Under the pieces are notes generated by a model. It worked only from the letters and a program-made list of their open reading frames with translations. It was not told the DNA's origin and made no database searches. This document shows, piece after piece, positions 36,283-48,399 of a DNA stretch of 64,000 nucleotides (position 1 is the stretch's first letter; every line of letters begins with the position of its first letter). The position numbers were made by a program, and so were the translations under genes. The DNA is from Plectrocnemia conspersa (taxonomy: Eukaryota; Arthropoda; Insecta; Trichoptera; Polycentropodidae): assembly GCA_009617715.1 (NCBI GenBank), contig VTFK01000163.1, positions 62,001 through 126,000 on the forward strand, in the 5' to 3' direction.

Positions 36283-36345
36283 CAAAACAAAATAGCGCCG
36301 ACAAAGCAGCGCAGACAAAACAGCGCAGCGTCGAAACAGCGCAAA
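36283..36345 (+). repeat. Short tandem repeat, about 13-15 bp unit
   Basis: Four to five imperfect units of the form (g)acaaaacagcgc are packed between 36283 and 36345. The unit contrasts with the AT-rich flanks and may be the edge of a transposon. Confidence 0.65.
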
Positions 36346-36349
36346 ACAT

Positions 36350-39300
36350 ATATAACAACTGGAAACTCAAAAAGAGTAAGTCAATAGAAGTAACAATACA
36401 ATAATTGCTTTAATTATAATGTTATAGCAATATTGACCATACATAACAATGCAATATTTAGAGTCAATGCTTAATAGAACACATGTGTAACGATGCACTA
36501 TCCATTATAATACTCACTCATATTAAGTTACATTGTTATATAAATATTTAAACATTTTATGTTAATTGTAGTGGATCTTCTTTAATTATTCAGCATTTTT
36601 TTTACTCCTTTATTACATAATCTGTATTTATAGCTGTTTTTCTCTTTCCCTTGTTTAGGGGGAAAAACACGTTGGAAAATATCCAGTGGAATCTTCCTAA
36701 GGGTGTAAAAAATCACATCTTTAACATTATTATATTTTTAAAAAGCTGTAATTGATAATTCTGCCAGTAGCAGTACTTTGTGAAGAATTTATTTTTAACA
36801 TTTAGTGCACAAAAACTATATGGCTATTTTTATATATTTTTATTTTGATCATCACGTGATTTTAAATTTCTGTTTATTTGAGTCGGTTTTTCAGAGGCGT
36901 GGTAACGTTATGTGTAAGAACACAGGGCATTAGTGTTTTTTTTTTAATTCTCGAGGTACGGTTATGGAAATTATTATCACATTGCCTCTTTCACTGTTTT
37001 AGTTGATTATTATATATGTTTTATGTATTGTAATTTTTTCTCTCTACATATGTACACTTCCGCTCTAAAGTTTAAGCCCAAATTATTTTTTGATGCTTCT
37101 TGATGCTTCCTTTAATAAATAAATAAAAACATTATATAAGAGATAAAACTTATATTTTTTACTAAAACTCAAATTTAAAGAAGGTATTTAAAAATTAACT
37201 ATTAAAAATGATCAAATTGATCTAATGAAAACATATAGTTAAATTATACTGCAAATATAATATAATACAGTTTATTTTAATTTACCGCGTAGCACGAATT
37301 TTTTGGTTATTTTTCTAGCTTAGAGATATCCACGTTGTAACCTAAATTTTGCTAATCAATTACTACAATTTTTTTTAAATAGTTTATATTTACTCATAAA
37401 TGGCTTTTTTTATTTATAGAAAATTTGTTTTGAAAATTTTTTTTATATCACACTAAAAAAAAATATTCAAGTGGATAGTATTAATTATTATCACTCAATT
37501 CGCTAGTGCTCAATATTTTTCATTCCTTTCTCTTAACCTGATGGTTAGATGGTTGTTGACATTTTCACAGTAACCGTCTTCCTGATGATAAAACTGTAAT
37601 TAAACATAATTCATTATTATTACCTTTCACAATATCTTAGCTTGCCTTTAAAGGTTGATCTGATGTTCTGCTTGAATGCTACTTATATTGCTTTTTATTT
37701 TTAATTATTTTTGGTTACTTCTTAAGTTTGTATTGTCGTCATAAGATCTATATACTTTTATGATGCCACACTTATTTCAAAGATTTCTTTAGTAAAATAA
37801 TTGTTGCTTGCTGTTTTTCAGACTTTTAATTATAATTTTTGTTGAAGCTTTTATTTTAGTATGTTGAATTTAATTTACTTTTAAATAGGAAATGTCAATA
37901 TGTATTTACATTAAATTTCGTCACCGAATACGGTAGAAATACACCACTCGTACTCGGACCACCAAGATTTATTATCCAATTTATACGAAAATAAACATTT
38001 CCTACTATTTGTGCTCGAGTAACCACCGCAAAATGGCATTGCTTCCAAATTCTCGAGTCCGACTGACATACTTTCGGCCAGGCAATTAAATCGGAAAAAG
38101 ATTGGATGAAAATGTCTCTACTTCGGCACCAGAATCGTTGCCAATAAATCATATTGTTTTACAAACTCCATAACCACCGACTGGTCAACGCTCCTTTGAA
38201 CTCGGATTATTTTTGCCCCGGCATCGTCGCTCTAATTTAGAATCTGGAATGTGCATAACTAATAGCGCCTCGGCGTGGTATTCGGTTTCATATTGGTTTC
38301 GATTGGGACAATTAAGTGTGTTACTGCTATCGGTTTTCCTAGAATCGCCATTATCGCCATGGCATAAAACGCCTTCGGAATGTACGTGTATTATGTATGG
38401 GTGTACGTTATAAAACGTCGAGGATGATCGGCGCCATTAGTTACACAGAGCAAATTTAGGTTAACAGTTTCTGCAATTCTCGGAATCGCCAGTCGTAATG
38501 ATCATCTTTACGGCTGACAATGCATCAGTGAATGTCAAACGTGACTGTGGATTTTGCACGGATTGCAATGAAAAGTGATCGCATTTTTTATCGCGACCGC
38601 AAGAATGGCACGTTCGAAGGATCGATTAACCATTTTTATGAAGTCGATTGAAATAAAGTAGATCATGTAGTGCAGCGGCTCATTCAAAGAGCTGCAAAGT
38701 ATTAAAATAATATTTAAAACATATATAAATAATATACATTTTTATAGTGATATACTGAAAATGTATACGAAAGTTTTGATCATTTATTACTTGTCGATAG
38801 ATATGTTTAAACATCTGTGTTCTGTGTGTTTCTTGAATAAGAGAAGTATTAAACTCTCACGTCAATTCCTATCAAACTAGGCTATTGTCTATGTAACTTA
38901 TTTATTGCAATAGCGAAGTACGTCAGGATCATTGCCTCTACCATATATGTGTTCCATTGCATCGTTTTGCTGAATCAAAATTCATCAGCAGCATAATATA
39001 GCTACTGACTTGTATTAAAAAAAAAAAGTTAAGAACAGAATAATTGACATTTTTTGTGCTTTGAATACACAAAAGTTCGTCTGAACTTTTGTGTATTTCG
39101 CCATGTTTAAACTTATATACCTTTAATGATTTTAGGAGCTCCAACATTTTCGATCGTTTGACTAAGCCAATATTTGTAATTGTTTAATAAATATCTAGTT
39201 AGACTATATTTTGCGTATATTGGTACCGACCATCGCGTTGTACAGGTAGTTTCGGTCCTTTTTGCAAGTGCTTTTCAACAGCTTATTGTGTAATTAAATA

Positions 39301-39590
39301 AATTAGATGTGTGTCAAAATTAATATTTGAAGCACAAGGCTTTTGAAACACTGATATTTCACTGAATCATTCAGCATTTTAAATATTATATTATATATCA
39401 ACGATAAGCTTTAGTTTGACATAAACCTCAAAAGAGCCGTCTTTTGTAATTAATAATTATAATTAGGAAAAATTTATGTTGATATGTTTAAACTAGTTCA
39501 TCTACACATATTAACAAAACTTATAACCTAAATCGTTTATGAAATAAATAATTAAAAATGTTAAGTATATTTAAAAAATACAACAATCAA
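36350..39590. other. Long stretch without a supported gene
   Basis: A GC-richer zone at 37890-38660 is open in scattered frames (37895-38152 minus, 38213-38413 plus) but shows no consistent splice or promoter signals. It could be regulatory. The rest is AT-rich. Confidence 0.35.
39064..39097. repeat. Perfect hairpin, 15-bp stem, 4-base loop
   Basis: aatacacaaaagttc (39064-39078) is followed by gtct and then its exact reverse complement (39083-39097). Confidence 0.88.
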
Positions 39591-39594
39591 TTAA

Positions 39595-39930
39595 TTCTTA
39601 TTCTTCCATTGTAACATGACAGGCATAAGCCCAATGCATTACAACGGGGTAAATACATTCAATACATATAAGTTGTGAGACAATAGACTGAAATCTGTAT
39701 GTACGTTAGTGATCAATTTTATTAATTATTAACGATTAATATAGCTTATAATCAATATATGTCACTATGCATGACCTAGCTCATTGACGATATTCATCCG
39801 TGAGATTATGAAAATTATTGTTATATAATTCTGTACTCTCAGACACCATAGAAATTAAAAAAAAACACCAAGGTTCATATGGAATTTAAACCAAGGTCTT
39901 TCAGGTGTTATTCTATCGCGCTTGTATTTA
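39595..39930 (-). repeat. SINE S1, antisense copy
   Basis: The order is tail (cttccattgtaacatgacag, then cccaatgcattacaacgggg), tgtcactatgcatgacctag, cgatattcatccgtgagatt, and ggttcatatggaatttaaacc with a degraded B-box. It matches the 35155 copy. Confidence 0.68.
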
Positions 39931-39939
39931 ATTATTTTT

Positions 39940-40900
39940 ATGCTACATTCAGTATAGATTCATGTAGGCACTCTCAAAGTTTTTAACTATAAAGCAAAGT
40001 TTGAGAGTTTCAGTCTGGTTGTAGTTGTGTAAGATGCTCAATCAGTGTCAAGGGTCACATGTCTTCAGTCCTCATTTAGCAGACGTTCGCGATTATTAAT
40101 TACAATGTTGTCATAGTGGTTGATGATTGCAATTGTCGGCTCTTTGAAGTCGTCCACGTTTACGCTGATAACGTACGATCGAGCAAGCAAGGTTGTCGAT
40201 AGTTTCAGAATCGCTTTATTGAGCGACCGAAGCGCATTTACGCGATAAGCCTTATCTCAGCGGCAGGTACTCGGAAAATTTAAGTATCGTTTTTGGTACT
40301 TAAATTTTTGTTAAAAGTGAATTATTGTTGCTGTTGTATCGAAGGAGGTGACCTTCCCACGCTTTTTGAACAATTCCACGGTCTGAACCGGTACTGTACG
40401 ACATCAAGGATTTCCAAAAGCTGCAAAGGTTGCAGCCGGTTAGATTTCCTGATGTACAGTTTTTGCTTTATTTATATCGACAGTTTTAGTGGCATATTCA
40501 TTAGCTCGAACATAGCTATGGCTACGATCGTCTTCAAGTTCGGAGATTACTTTATTTATATCGTTTTTACGTTTGCGAAGCGATTTATGGCGGCTGACCT
40601 CGTCCGATTGGTTGTTTAACTGTCTGAACATTTTATTTGCTCAGTTTATACACATATAGATTTATATCTTCTAATTACTCTTGTAAGTGTAAATATCTGT
40701 TGTGATACAATTTATGCAAACTTCTAGGGCTCATCAAAATATGGTATGGCTTCAAATGCATATTGCGTTTTCTTCGTATATTTAAATAAAAATCGAAATA
40801 TCGAAAACGCGTGTTCACGGTTTCTTGCTGCTAAAAAATCATAAAAAAATGTGAATGAAAAAAAAGCATTTGTATCCATGAATGCTGTCTTAGCATTAAT
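39940..40900. other. Stretch with a GC-richer core, no supported gene
   Basis: A long frame at 40293-40619 (+) overlaps a minus frame and lacks flanking splice sites. The region 40060-40620 could be regulatory. Confidence 0.35.
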
Positions 40901-40904
40901 ATCA

Positions 40905-41370
40905 TATAGCCCTCCCCCCTTGAATTTAGCAAGAAATGCATGTTATTTAATTAAATACTATGAATCTGATTTTAAATCTGATTTTAAACCAGATGTTTCT
41001 GATTCTAAACTCTTTATTTACATGTGATGTATGAATGTTACAGTGAATGTGTATTTTTCAGTGTTAAGCTATATTTTCACTAGTGAAGTTCAAATAGATT
41101 TTCACCAGTAGATATTTGCTGACGGATGGTGATGAGTGGCAATTATAGACAGATTGAGCCGCTACAGTACAATTACATGCTATATAAACGGTGCACGAGG
41201 TACGCACCGGCTGTTGCTCATCCGTCCAAATATGCCAACAGAAAGTGCCCATCACGCCAGTGTTACCAGAATAACGTCAATTGAGGGGGGGGGGGCAGAT
41301 AGGGACATTTGTTTTTCCTTGAATTTAGCCAGAAAAATGCATATCATTTAATGAAATACTATGAATATTA
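40905..41370 (-). repeat. Antisense R3 / R1 / R3 repeat fragments
   Basis: R3 in reverse (cccccttgaatttagcaag, then aatgcatgttattta) is at 40905-40960. R1 in reverse (cattcactgtaacat and tctactgg blocks, complemented) is at 41010-41130. A second reversed R3 (poly-G, then cttgaatttagccagaaaaa) is at 41280-41370. The arrangement suggests that R1 and R3 belong to one larger element, or that a nested insertion was inverted as a unit. Confidence 0.55.
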
Positions 41371-41379
41371 ATGAAATAA

Positions 41380-43120
41380 AAATAGTATAAAAACGACTCT
41401 CTCTCTGGAAATAGCTAAAATGACGTATCTTGGGCGATTGAAAACCACTGATTTGTGATACTGTCGATTTGAGATTATCTGCGCCAAAATATTAAAGAAA
41501 ATTAGACCCACTATAAATATACACAATTAAGTAGCAAAATGGCAAAAAGCCGATGGCAAAATAAAACAACAAAAAATGTGCTCAGTATTCCCATTCTTTC
41601 GTATGCAGCTTAAATTTGTAGATAAAATATAGTCTGCAAATATCTTTCCAAAACGGCTATTATATTTCTAAACAATGATCGGTCATCGTAACCAATCGAG
41701 GCCAGGCAGTCTTTTTCATGTAAAAAAATAAATAAATTCGTCAAGTGCTGACAATTGCCGTCTCAAAGTGCTTCATTCAACGCCGGCGCGATTAAAATAA
41801 TGGCTCGTGCCACGCTATGAAATTTAAAACCATGTTGTTGTTGTGCCTTTTTTGTCTCTTCCGGATGCGTACATAGCACACAGGGACTCTCAACTCAACC
41901 AAGTGATAATTTTTCTATAAAATTAAAATTTTTCGATTCGGCTTCTCTGGTTTTTTCCTAATTATATCGTATCCTTCAACTATTTATAATATAAAATTCT
42001 TCAAAGAGAATAATTTATTTATGAAGACAATTCTTGTAACTTATGTATTGTTGTGGTTGAGTTTATACCGATTGAAGCGACGAGGCAAATTCCTAGGAAT
42101 TAATCAGGATCGTAGCATCAATATCAGATTTGTTCGATGCCTTTTCAACAAACTGCGTTTCGTTATACAGTTTTAGTTTATTCAAATTCAGCAGCATGAT
42201 AATTTGTTCTGTGGTAATTTATGTTTCGGGAAATTCCTTCTTCGTTCATTATCTTATCAATAGAATGGAAAAATTGATTTAATTGTCTTTTACATTGAAT
42301 GGCGCAAGTATTTGTAGCTTTTTAACAATTGTTGCTTATGTCTTATAGCAAGAACGTGTTATTTGCCACTTTTGTCAAAATTTATAACATGTTAACTACC
42401 ATTTTTGCCATAAAAGTGTTACAATATTTTGATCTATAGTTTGCGCATTTTTCATAAAAGTAATTTATATACACACGCGCTTTCGCTTTCGCGCTTTTAA
42501 TAAACATTTATTAAAAAAATAATATAGACGTTACATATTTTTTATAAACGAAAAAAAAGTGATGGACCCTGATTTTTAATCCTGTGCCGCCTACTCCACA
42601 AAGGTACCATTTTTAGTACAATTCATTGGTGACCTATTAAATACCATATTTATATCTTCCTATACTTATGAAGCGTGTAAAAAATACAAATTTGTGATAT
42701 TATCTATAATTTATGACAATAAAATAGCGTTTTATCTATTGATTACACAGTAAATAGCGAGTAAAAATAAAAAAAATATTCATTTAAAAGCATTGTAAAT
42801 TAAAGGCGCCAGAAATATTTTAACAAAACACTATTACAATTATTATAGGCACTAAAACTTGCAAGTCTTTAAGTGTTATTAATAATTTAAGTTATGCCTT
42901 GCATGTCATTAAATTTTATATAATAAAATATATCTTACCACATATACAGAGCCGAATATAGCTCACCACATATACAGAGCAATTTAGATGACAGGTCATG
43001 GAAATCAGAGATTTCGGCTGTGATTGGGACGATCCGCTGATGTCTCATGTCAATGCAGTATCCTGACTCGTTTCTACTGCTGTAACTCTCATTTTTGTGA
43101 TCAAGTGTCACATCTTTTAT
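41380..43120. other. Intron-like stretch
   Basis: No supported exon. A TATAAAAA at 41385 has no initiator at the right distance. Confidence 0.35.
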
Positions 43121-43133
43121 AATGCTGCTTCAT

Positions 43134-43314
43134 TATAAAAGCTGCCTAATCGCAGATATATACGTTTGTGAGATAATTGCATCGCTTCTTAGACACACTC
43201 CGGCGATCGGTTACCAGAGAGTCAAAGAACAATAGTAATGTTTGAAAAGTAGAACGTATTGTCTAGCGCGCGTCGTTTAAAATAAAGAGTAGTTTATTTC
43301 GGCAGTACTTATTG
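43134..43314 (+). promoter_or_regulatory. Candidate TATA promoter with non-coding first exon
   Basis: TATAAAAGC at 43134-43142 resembles the boxes at 21477 and 32202. A consensus donor TTG|GTGAGT lies at 43315. The implied exon, from about 43165 to 43314, has no long frame and only a five-codon upstream ORF, so it would be a 5' UTR exon. It could splice to 62385, which begins exactly with ATG. No initiator is visible at the expected start, so the call is tentative. Confidence 0.35.
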
Positions 43315-43329
43315 GTGAGTAACATCTCT

Positions 43330-45870
43330 TCTGTGCGATATTTCCAATTATTACCGCGATTATTTGGTCATGAGATCTCTCTTCCATTGTTGTGAAACCA
43401 CTTTAAACACGGATTGAACTCTCTTTACGTTTGTTCGAATGGTCGTTAAAGTTACCTCTGAATAAATTATGACAATGTTCATAATTATTTAATTTTGTAA
43501 TTTACATTTATATATCTTAACCACATTTATGTCAGATAACAACTTGATGACTTGATTTTCAGACAAAATAATAAAATCTTTTACTGAATCTATATCGTAT
43601 TTTTTAACTGAAGCTTAGTGCTTACTAATATAATATTATTATGTTAAAATTCGTTGGCCTCTAAATGTAAAAAAAATAATTTAATCTTTCATCGGTTTCA
43701 TTAAACTGAGGAGTGTGGTTTTCATAAATGTTCATGATAAGTCTGCTCTATTATTTTTATTCAATTTGATTATGTAATATTATGTTTTATTAATTATTGA
43801 AGACCCCTGCCCAGTTCGGCGCACTCTGTCCACTTTGGTCATACAGCGTGCATAATTAGCAAACGTTCTACCATAAATAAAGAAATGTTCACGTGTCGCC
43901 TCTGGCTTTTCCCTTCTTTCTCGCACTGAGACAAGGATCTGTCTAGCTCTCCCGGTTTCAATGAGGAGAAAGAGGAAATGGGCGAGACGATCGTCTCTGC
44001 CCCGAGCTCTGGGCAAAGGATGAAGACTAAATTTAACCCAACCGCTTGCCAATTCGCTCCTCTTCCGTTTTGTTGCCGAAAAACAAACACGAGCGAAAAT
44101 AAAAGCCGCCCGATCAGTTATTATGAAACGTTTTCGCAATTAAAGATAATTAGACGACTAGAGTGTTCAATTATCGCTTTGATCCCGGACGATGCGATTA
44201 TGAGTGATAATTTTGTAAATGGTTGAGAATGCCAATTTTTTTATGGGTTTTACAATTAGAATAATCTATTGTTAGATCAGTTATCAAGATTATAATGCAT
44301 ATGCATCAATGTCCTTCTTCGGTTCGTGACTGATCCAAGTCCATACATCTTAGCCGTTATTCTTGACCTTATTTTCAATTTTTCAGCCGTTAACACACGT
44401 TTCAGTTGTTGTGTATTACTTGTTCTGTTGTAGGTATTCATTCGCCATTTTGGTGCGAACACGTACGATTTTTACAAATCTGACCGAGTCTTGTCAAAAC
44501 TCGTTGGTCTGGTCTTTGTTTTCCATATTGGCCGCGGAGACTTGTCATTTGACTCACCGTCACGTGTCAACGACTTCACGTGCCATGCTACATGCTAATC
44601 GATCGTTTTGCATAAACAGTAGTATAATAATATATGTATAATATTATATATGAGAAAAATAAATGAGAGAAAATTCAAGCACTAGAGTAATTACTGGCGA
44701 TACACACTGACTTTACGAATTAAAAATGTTTTGTCATATATTCTAATTACTCTTTTTGAGTGTTGTGCTTAGTTGAGAAGACATACGAAATTCTGTGTGA
44801 GTGTAAAACATACTATTTAACGAAGTTTTGGAGTTTGAATAATTTTAAATATACAACACCCTACTGTAAAATATCAAAAGTAATTTATGCTAGTAGTAAA
44901 ATATTGTTGTGCAAAATCGGCTGTGTGAAAGGTTAATGTTTTCTACCCACATCAGTGCAAACAGTACTCAAATGGGTTTTCATAGAATTATAATGTTAAA
45001 CTAGACAGGTTTGTTAATCCAACGGGTCTACTTTTGCTCATCATTATTTCTGAATAGCTTTCTTAATTAGCCACTCGTGTTTCTTGTTTGATTAGTTGTT
45101 ATTTTCGATCCAGTTTCAGATGTGTTTGTATTATATATTTATATGATGCGCTTCGGATTCTGCGATTTCAAACATTTTCCGTAGATATCATCTTAGTTTT
45201 GCATAATTCTAAAGGTCGTTCCTCTTCTTTGTGATGCAATATTTGAGTGTCTGCTGCCTTGGACTGCGGCCAAGCGGTCTATGCGCTCAGCAGATAATTT
45301 CTGGCAAACTATGGATTCGTTCTGAAAAGTATTGCACATTCTAAATATAATAATGCAAATATAAATAGCAAATGGATGCAATCAATGAGTAATGGCGCAT
45401 GTGGGCGGATTGACACGATGATTGTATTGTTGCGAAAAAAACTGAAAAATCATTTCTGTTCTCGATTTGGTAGTTTTCAGAAGACAACCTCCGAGCAAGT
45501 CTTTACCGGTCCGGGTTGAATATCATATAATCCGCTCGTGGGCGTCTGAGTCCTTCGAACCAGCCATTGTCAAACTTTGGTTGAAAATGATTCAGACTTA
45601 TTGGTTCTCGGAAACTCTTGTTTGAACAGGTGAAAAGACTTTGAAAATAACAAGAGTTCAGGTGCAATTTTCAGAATGAGCACGGATGTTGTCTTTGTCG
45701 TTGTAAAATTCCTAGCTTTTTCATATAGGTATCTATCAAAGAAAAGATACTTTGTTTGCATACATATTGTATTGTGTCAACATTTCACTTTAGAAATATT
45801 TGACTTTTTGGAATATGCATATCTAAATTCTTGAAAGAATCATTAAAACGATAATAAACATTTAAAAGAT
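43330..45870. other. Stretch with a GC-richer, multi-frame-open patch
   Basis: The region 43780-44230 is open on both strands (minus 43780-44139, plus 43978-44226) with no splice signals that agree, so I treat it as compositional or regulatory. A tract near 44411-44433 (tattacttgttctgttgtag then GTATTC) resembles an abutting 3'/5' splice site but is weak. Confidence 0.35.
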
Positions 45871-45879
45871 TTTTTTTTT

Positions 45880-46055
45880 ATTCAATAATAATTTCTAATT
45901 CCGATCTCTCAAACGCTATAGAAATTAAAAAACATATTGGTGCATATGGGATTCAAACTCATGTCTCTTAGGTATCATATCTATAGCACCGGTCTATCGT
46001 GCTGATTTTTCTGTGACATATTTATTGCTATAGCGAAGGCAAGTCAAAAGTAAAT
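45880..46055 (-). repeat. SINE S1, antisense partial copy
   Basis: ttctaattccgatctctcaa, then gaaattaaaaaacatattgg and gcatatgggattcaaactcatg match the head-proximal end of the antisense S1 copies; the B-box is slightly mutated. Confidence 0.6.
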
Positions 46056-46322
46056 CGCTAGGAATATAATGTTGCTCTCGCAATAATCACAATCTCTTGG
46101 ATCTAAATTCTTCAACAATATAATATAGCTACCAGCTCTTAAGGATTTTAGAATTAAACTGTATAACTGGTATCTTTCATATAACAATTCCTTTAGATGT
46201 TGATAGATCCTGGTCTTCAATAAAGTAATTTAAATACATGAGTAAATTTAAATTCAATTTTAGATTTTTTATTTATTTATGTTGTGTATTTTTTCTTACT
46301 CTATTAAATTTTTTTTCTCCAG

Positions 46323-46395
46323 AGTGACGCTTAATGAAGTTATAGATTACAATATTTTCAATAGAGAGGATTGTCAAGCTGTCGGTTTCTGCGCA
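46323..46395 (+). CDS. Candidate internal exon, 73 bases
   Basis: A strong acceptor (attaaattttttttctccag, ending 46322) and a consensus donor GCA|GTAAGT (46396) frame 73 bases. If entered in phase 2 the exon reads VTLNEVIDYNIFNREDCQAV and then GFCA, a natural-looking peptide, and leaves in phase 0. Entry in phase 0 meets a stop at the fourth codon, so it does not fit as a cassette behind the other first exons in this window. It could be an internal exon of another transcript, a poison exon, or a decoy. The ORF continues past the donor to 46665, which may be chance. Confidence 0.38.
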
Positions 46396-46399
46396 GTAA

Positions 46400-47240
46400 G
46401 TTCGTGCGTGAGGAAAACTGAAGCAGAAACTGTTGAAAATTATATACACGATAGTCGTATACAATTTTTGTTAAAATGCAAACACATATGTATATATAGT
46501 AATTTTGGCACGACCTCGCATAACTTTGCCTTTTGTTTTGCGTCGATTTATGGAGGTGTAATTTTTGACAACCCGCGCAAAACGCAGATCATTAAGTGTA
46601 ATTACATAAATCAAATTGTGGAGAAACAAGTACATATTTATATGAAAAAACTGAGGCACCATTAGGTTCTACAATATATTTTGTTCTTTTTAATTTATTG
46701 TTAAACAGTGCAATAATTAAATCGTTAGTAACTAATCAGAGAATCGTTGTATCTTCTATATTATTTTTGACTGCGCTTAACTTAAGTTTTTAACGACGTA
46801 CTTTTAGATAATTGTTACCGATTTTCTTTAAATAAGTATTATAATTTTAGCAATATAAAAGCTTTTGTAATCTAGCATTGTTTATACATGTATAGAGGCG
46901 ACTCAAAGGTTTCGGGCTTCAATTCAACAGCCTAACGTACAGAAAATATATAAAAAAAACAGGTCTGCGCTGTTGAAACTTGCTCGAGGATAAAAGATCA
47001 ATGAGGTGGGCGTAATCTCTATTGAAAATGCTTCATTTGAGGTATCAACTTTTGCCGTACAGCGTTTCCAAATCCAAATACGAAAAATTCTGAACCGAAA
47101 TCATTGATATATTAGATAATTTCATCAAGGGTTTGAAAAAGGATTTATGCCATTAAAAATATAATTTATTTATTTTATGTATTTAAATTTAATTAAGAAC
47201 ATCGTTATCTGAGTCACGATTATCAAAAAACAATACACAG
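46400..47240. other. AT-rich stretch
   Basis: No features recognised beyond the tail of the open frame mentioned for 46323. Confidence 0.35.
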
Positions 47241-47249
47241 TGTTATTAT

Positions 47250-48208
47250 GCCTGCAGTACACTCTCTGGAAGTTGGCCAAGGTTGGCCAAGGACAGAGAA
47301 TATAGTGGGTTACTTCGGTCGATTTTGGTTCTGCCCGCTCTAAAATCTCTCGGAAGTTGTCGGGAGGTAAAGTGGGGGTAATTCAGTTGACTTGGCCAGC
47401 TTCGAGCGCTTCCGAACATTGTCGGCAAACGGACCGAAGTCGGAGTTGCTCTTTCGAGCGCGAGCGGTGAGATTTCGCTCTCTCGCGTGTTAAGTGACGA
47501 CAGTGAGAGAGATAATGATATGGTTTTTCGCAAACTGAGATAGAACGAGTAACTCGGTTCAATTTCAGTTTGTGTCACGTGGTCAAGTTATAATATCACA
47601 TGCTTATCGGGGACTTCAACAGACTCTTACTGACATCTTTGAATATTTTAGGGCGCCAAAAGGGATTAATTATATTTTCGATAGTATATTCTTCTAACAG
47701 ATATCGTTATTATATTTGTTTTCATAAAAAATTAAATAATTAGTGGTACTTGATTTTGTTAAAAAAAATCGTTTCGAATATCCTTATGTATTTTCCTAGA
47801 TCGGTTTATATAAATGTCACACCATAGCGAATTCTTATTTAGAATCGATGGCGACAAATTCTAAGATAGTCACAGATGTGGTGTTCGTATTCTGAAGTTT
47901 TATGCCTTATGGCATTTTTCAAAAGCAGACAAAGATTTTGCGTAAATTTAATATTTACGACCGATAAGTTTTCACTGATATTGTATTGGTGAGTGCCCAC
48001 ACAAACTTAATAAAACTGCGATTATTTGGTACATTTTTCGATCGCCAGCTGTACGTGACAGAAGCCGCTGTCTGGACATCATTCACGGCCGCTGTCCGGA
48101 CGGCATATGAAATTTGTGGCAGTGTGGTCGCTTACTCGAAGTCGTAGGTCTCGGCCGACTTCAGTTGTAACTTCGGTTCGGACAACTTCCAGAGAGTGTA
48201 GTGTAGGC
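47250..48208. mobile_element. Non-autonomous DNA transposon with terminal inverted repeats
   Basis: The left end (gcctgcagtacactctctgg, then aagttggcc) and the reverse complement of the right end (gcctacactacactctctgg, then aagttgtcc) agree at all but a few of the first 29 positions. ATTAT flanks both ends directly (47245-47249 and 48209-48213), compatible with a 5-bp target duplication, though A/T-rich duplications are easily chance. The 959-bp interior is GC-richer than the surroundings and has subterminal variants of the ggaagttg motif but no transposase. The ORF on the minus strand inside it is Ser/Leu-rich low complexity. The superfamily is undetermined. Confidence 0.72.
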
Positions 48209-48244
48209 ATTATAATACAAGTAAACTAAAAAATAATACAATTA

Positions 48245-48390
48245 AATGATACGAACTGGACCAGGTCCTCGTAGCTGATATTAAACATATCAATGTGCAG
48301 TGCCAGGGTATTAAGAAACCGGATGGAGAAACGCATATAAAAGTCGGCTAGTGCGACGTCCTGATTAGGGCAGCAAAAGAGGACGCAATC
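48245..48390 (-). repeat. SINE S2, antisense copy
   Basis: On the minus strand it reads ctggcactgcacattgatat, then gtttaatatcagctacgagg and ctggtccagttcgtatc (B-box). It aligns with 27425-27540 in the same order. Confidence 0.6.
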
Positions 48391-48399
48391 ATGATTCTC

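Noticed and set aside
43780..44226. Overlapping long ORFs on both strands
   Set aside because: Three frames are open at once, which points to base composition. No acceptor, donor or promoter agrees with any of them.
47246..47578. 110-codon minus-strand ORF
   Set aside because: It is inside the terminal-inverted-repeat element and is Ser/Leu low complexity without a transposase motif.
48117..48128. TGGCAGTGTGGT, identical to the first 12 bases of miR-34
   Set aside because: The match ends there, no precursor hairpin surrounds it, and it lies inside a transposable element.
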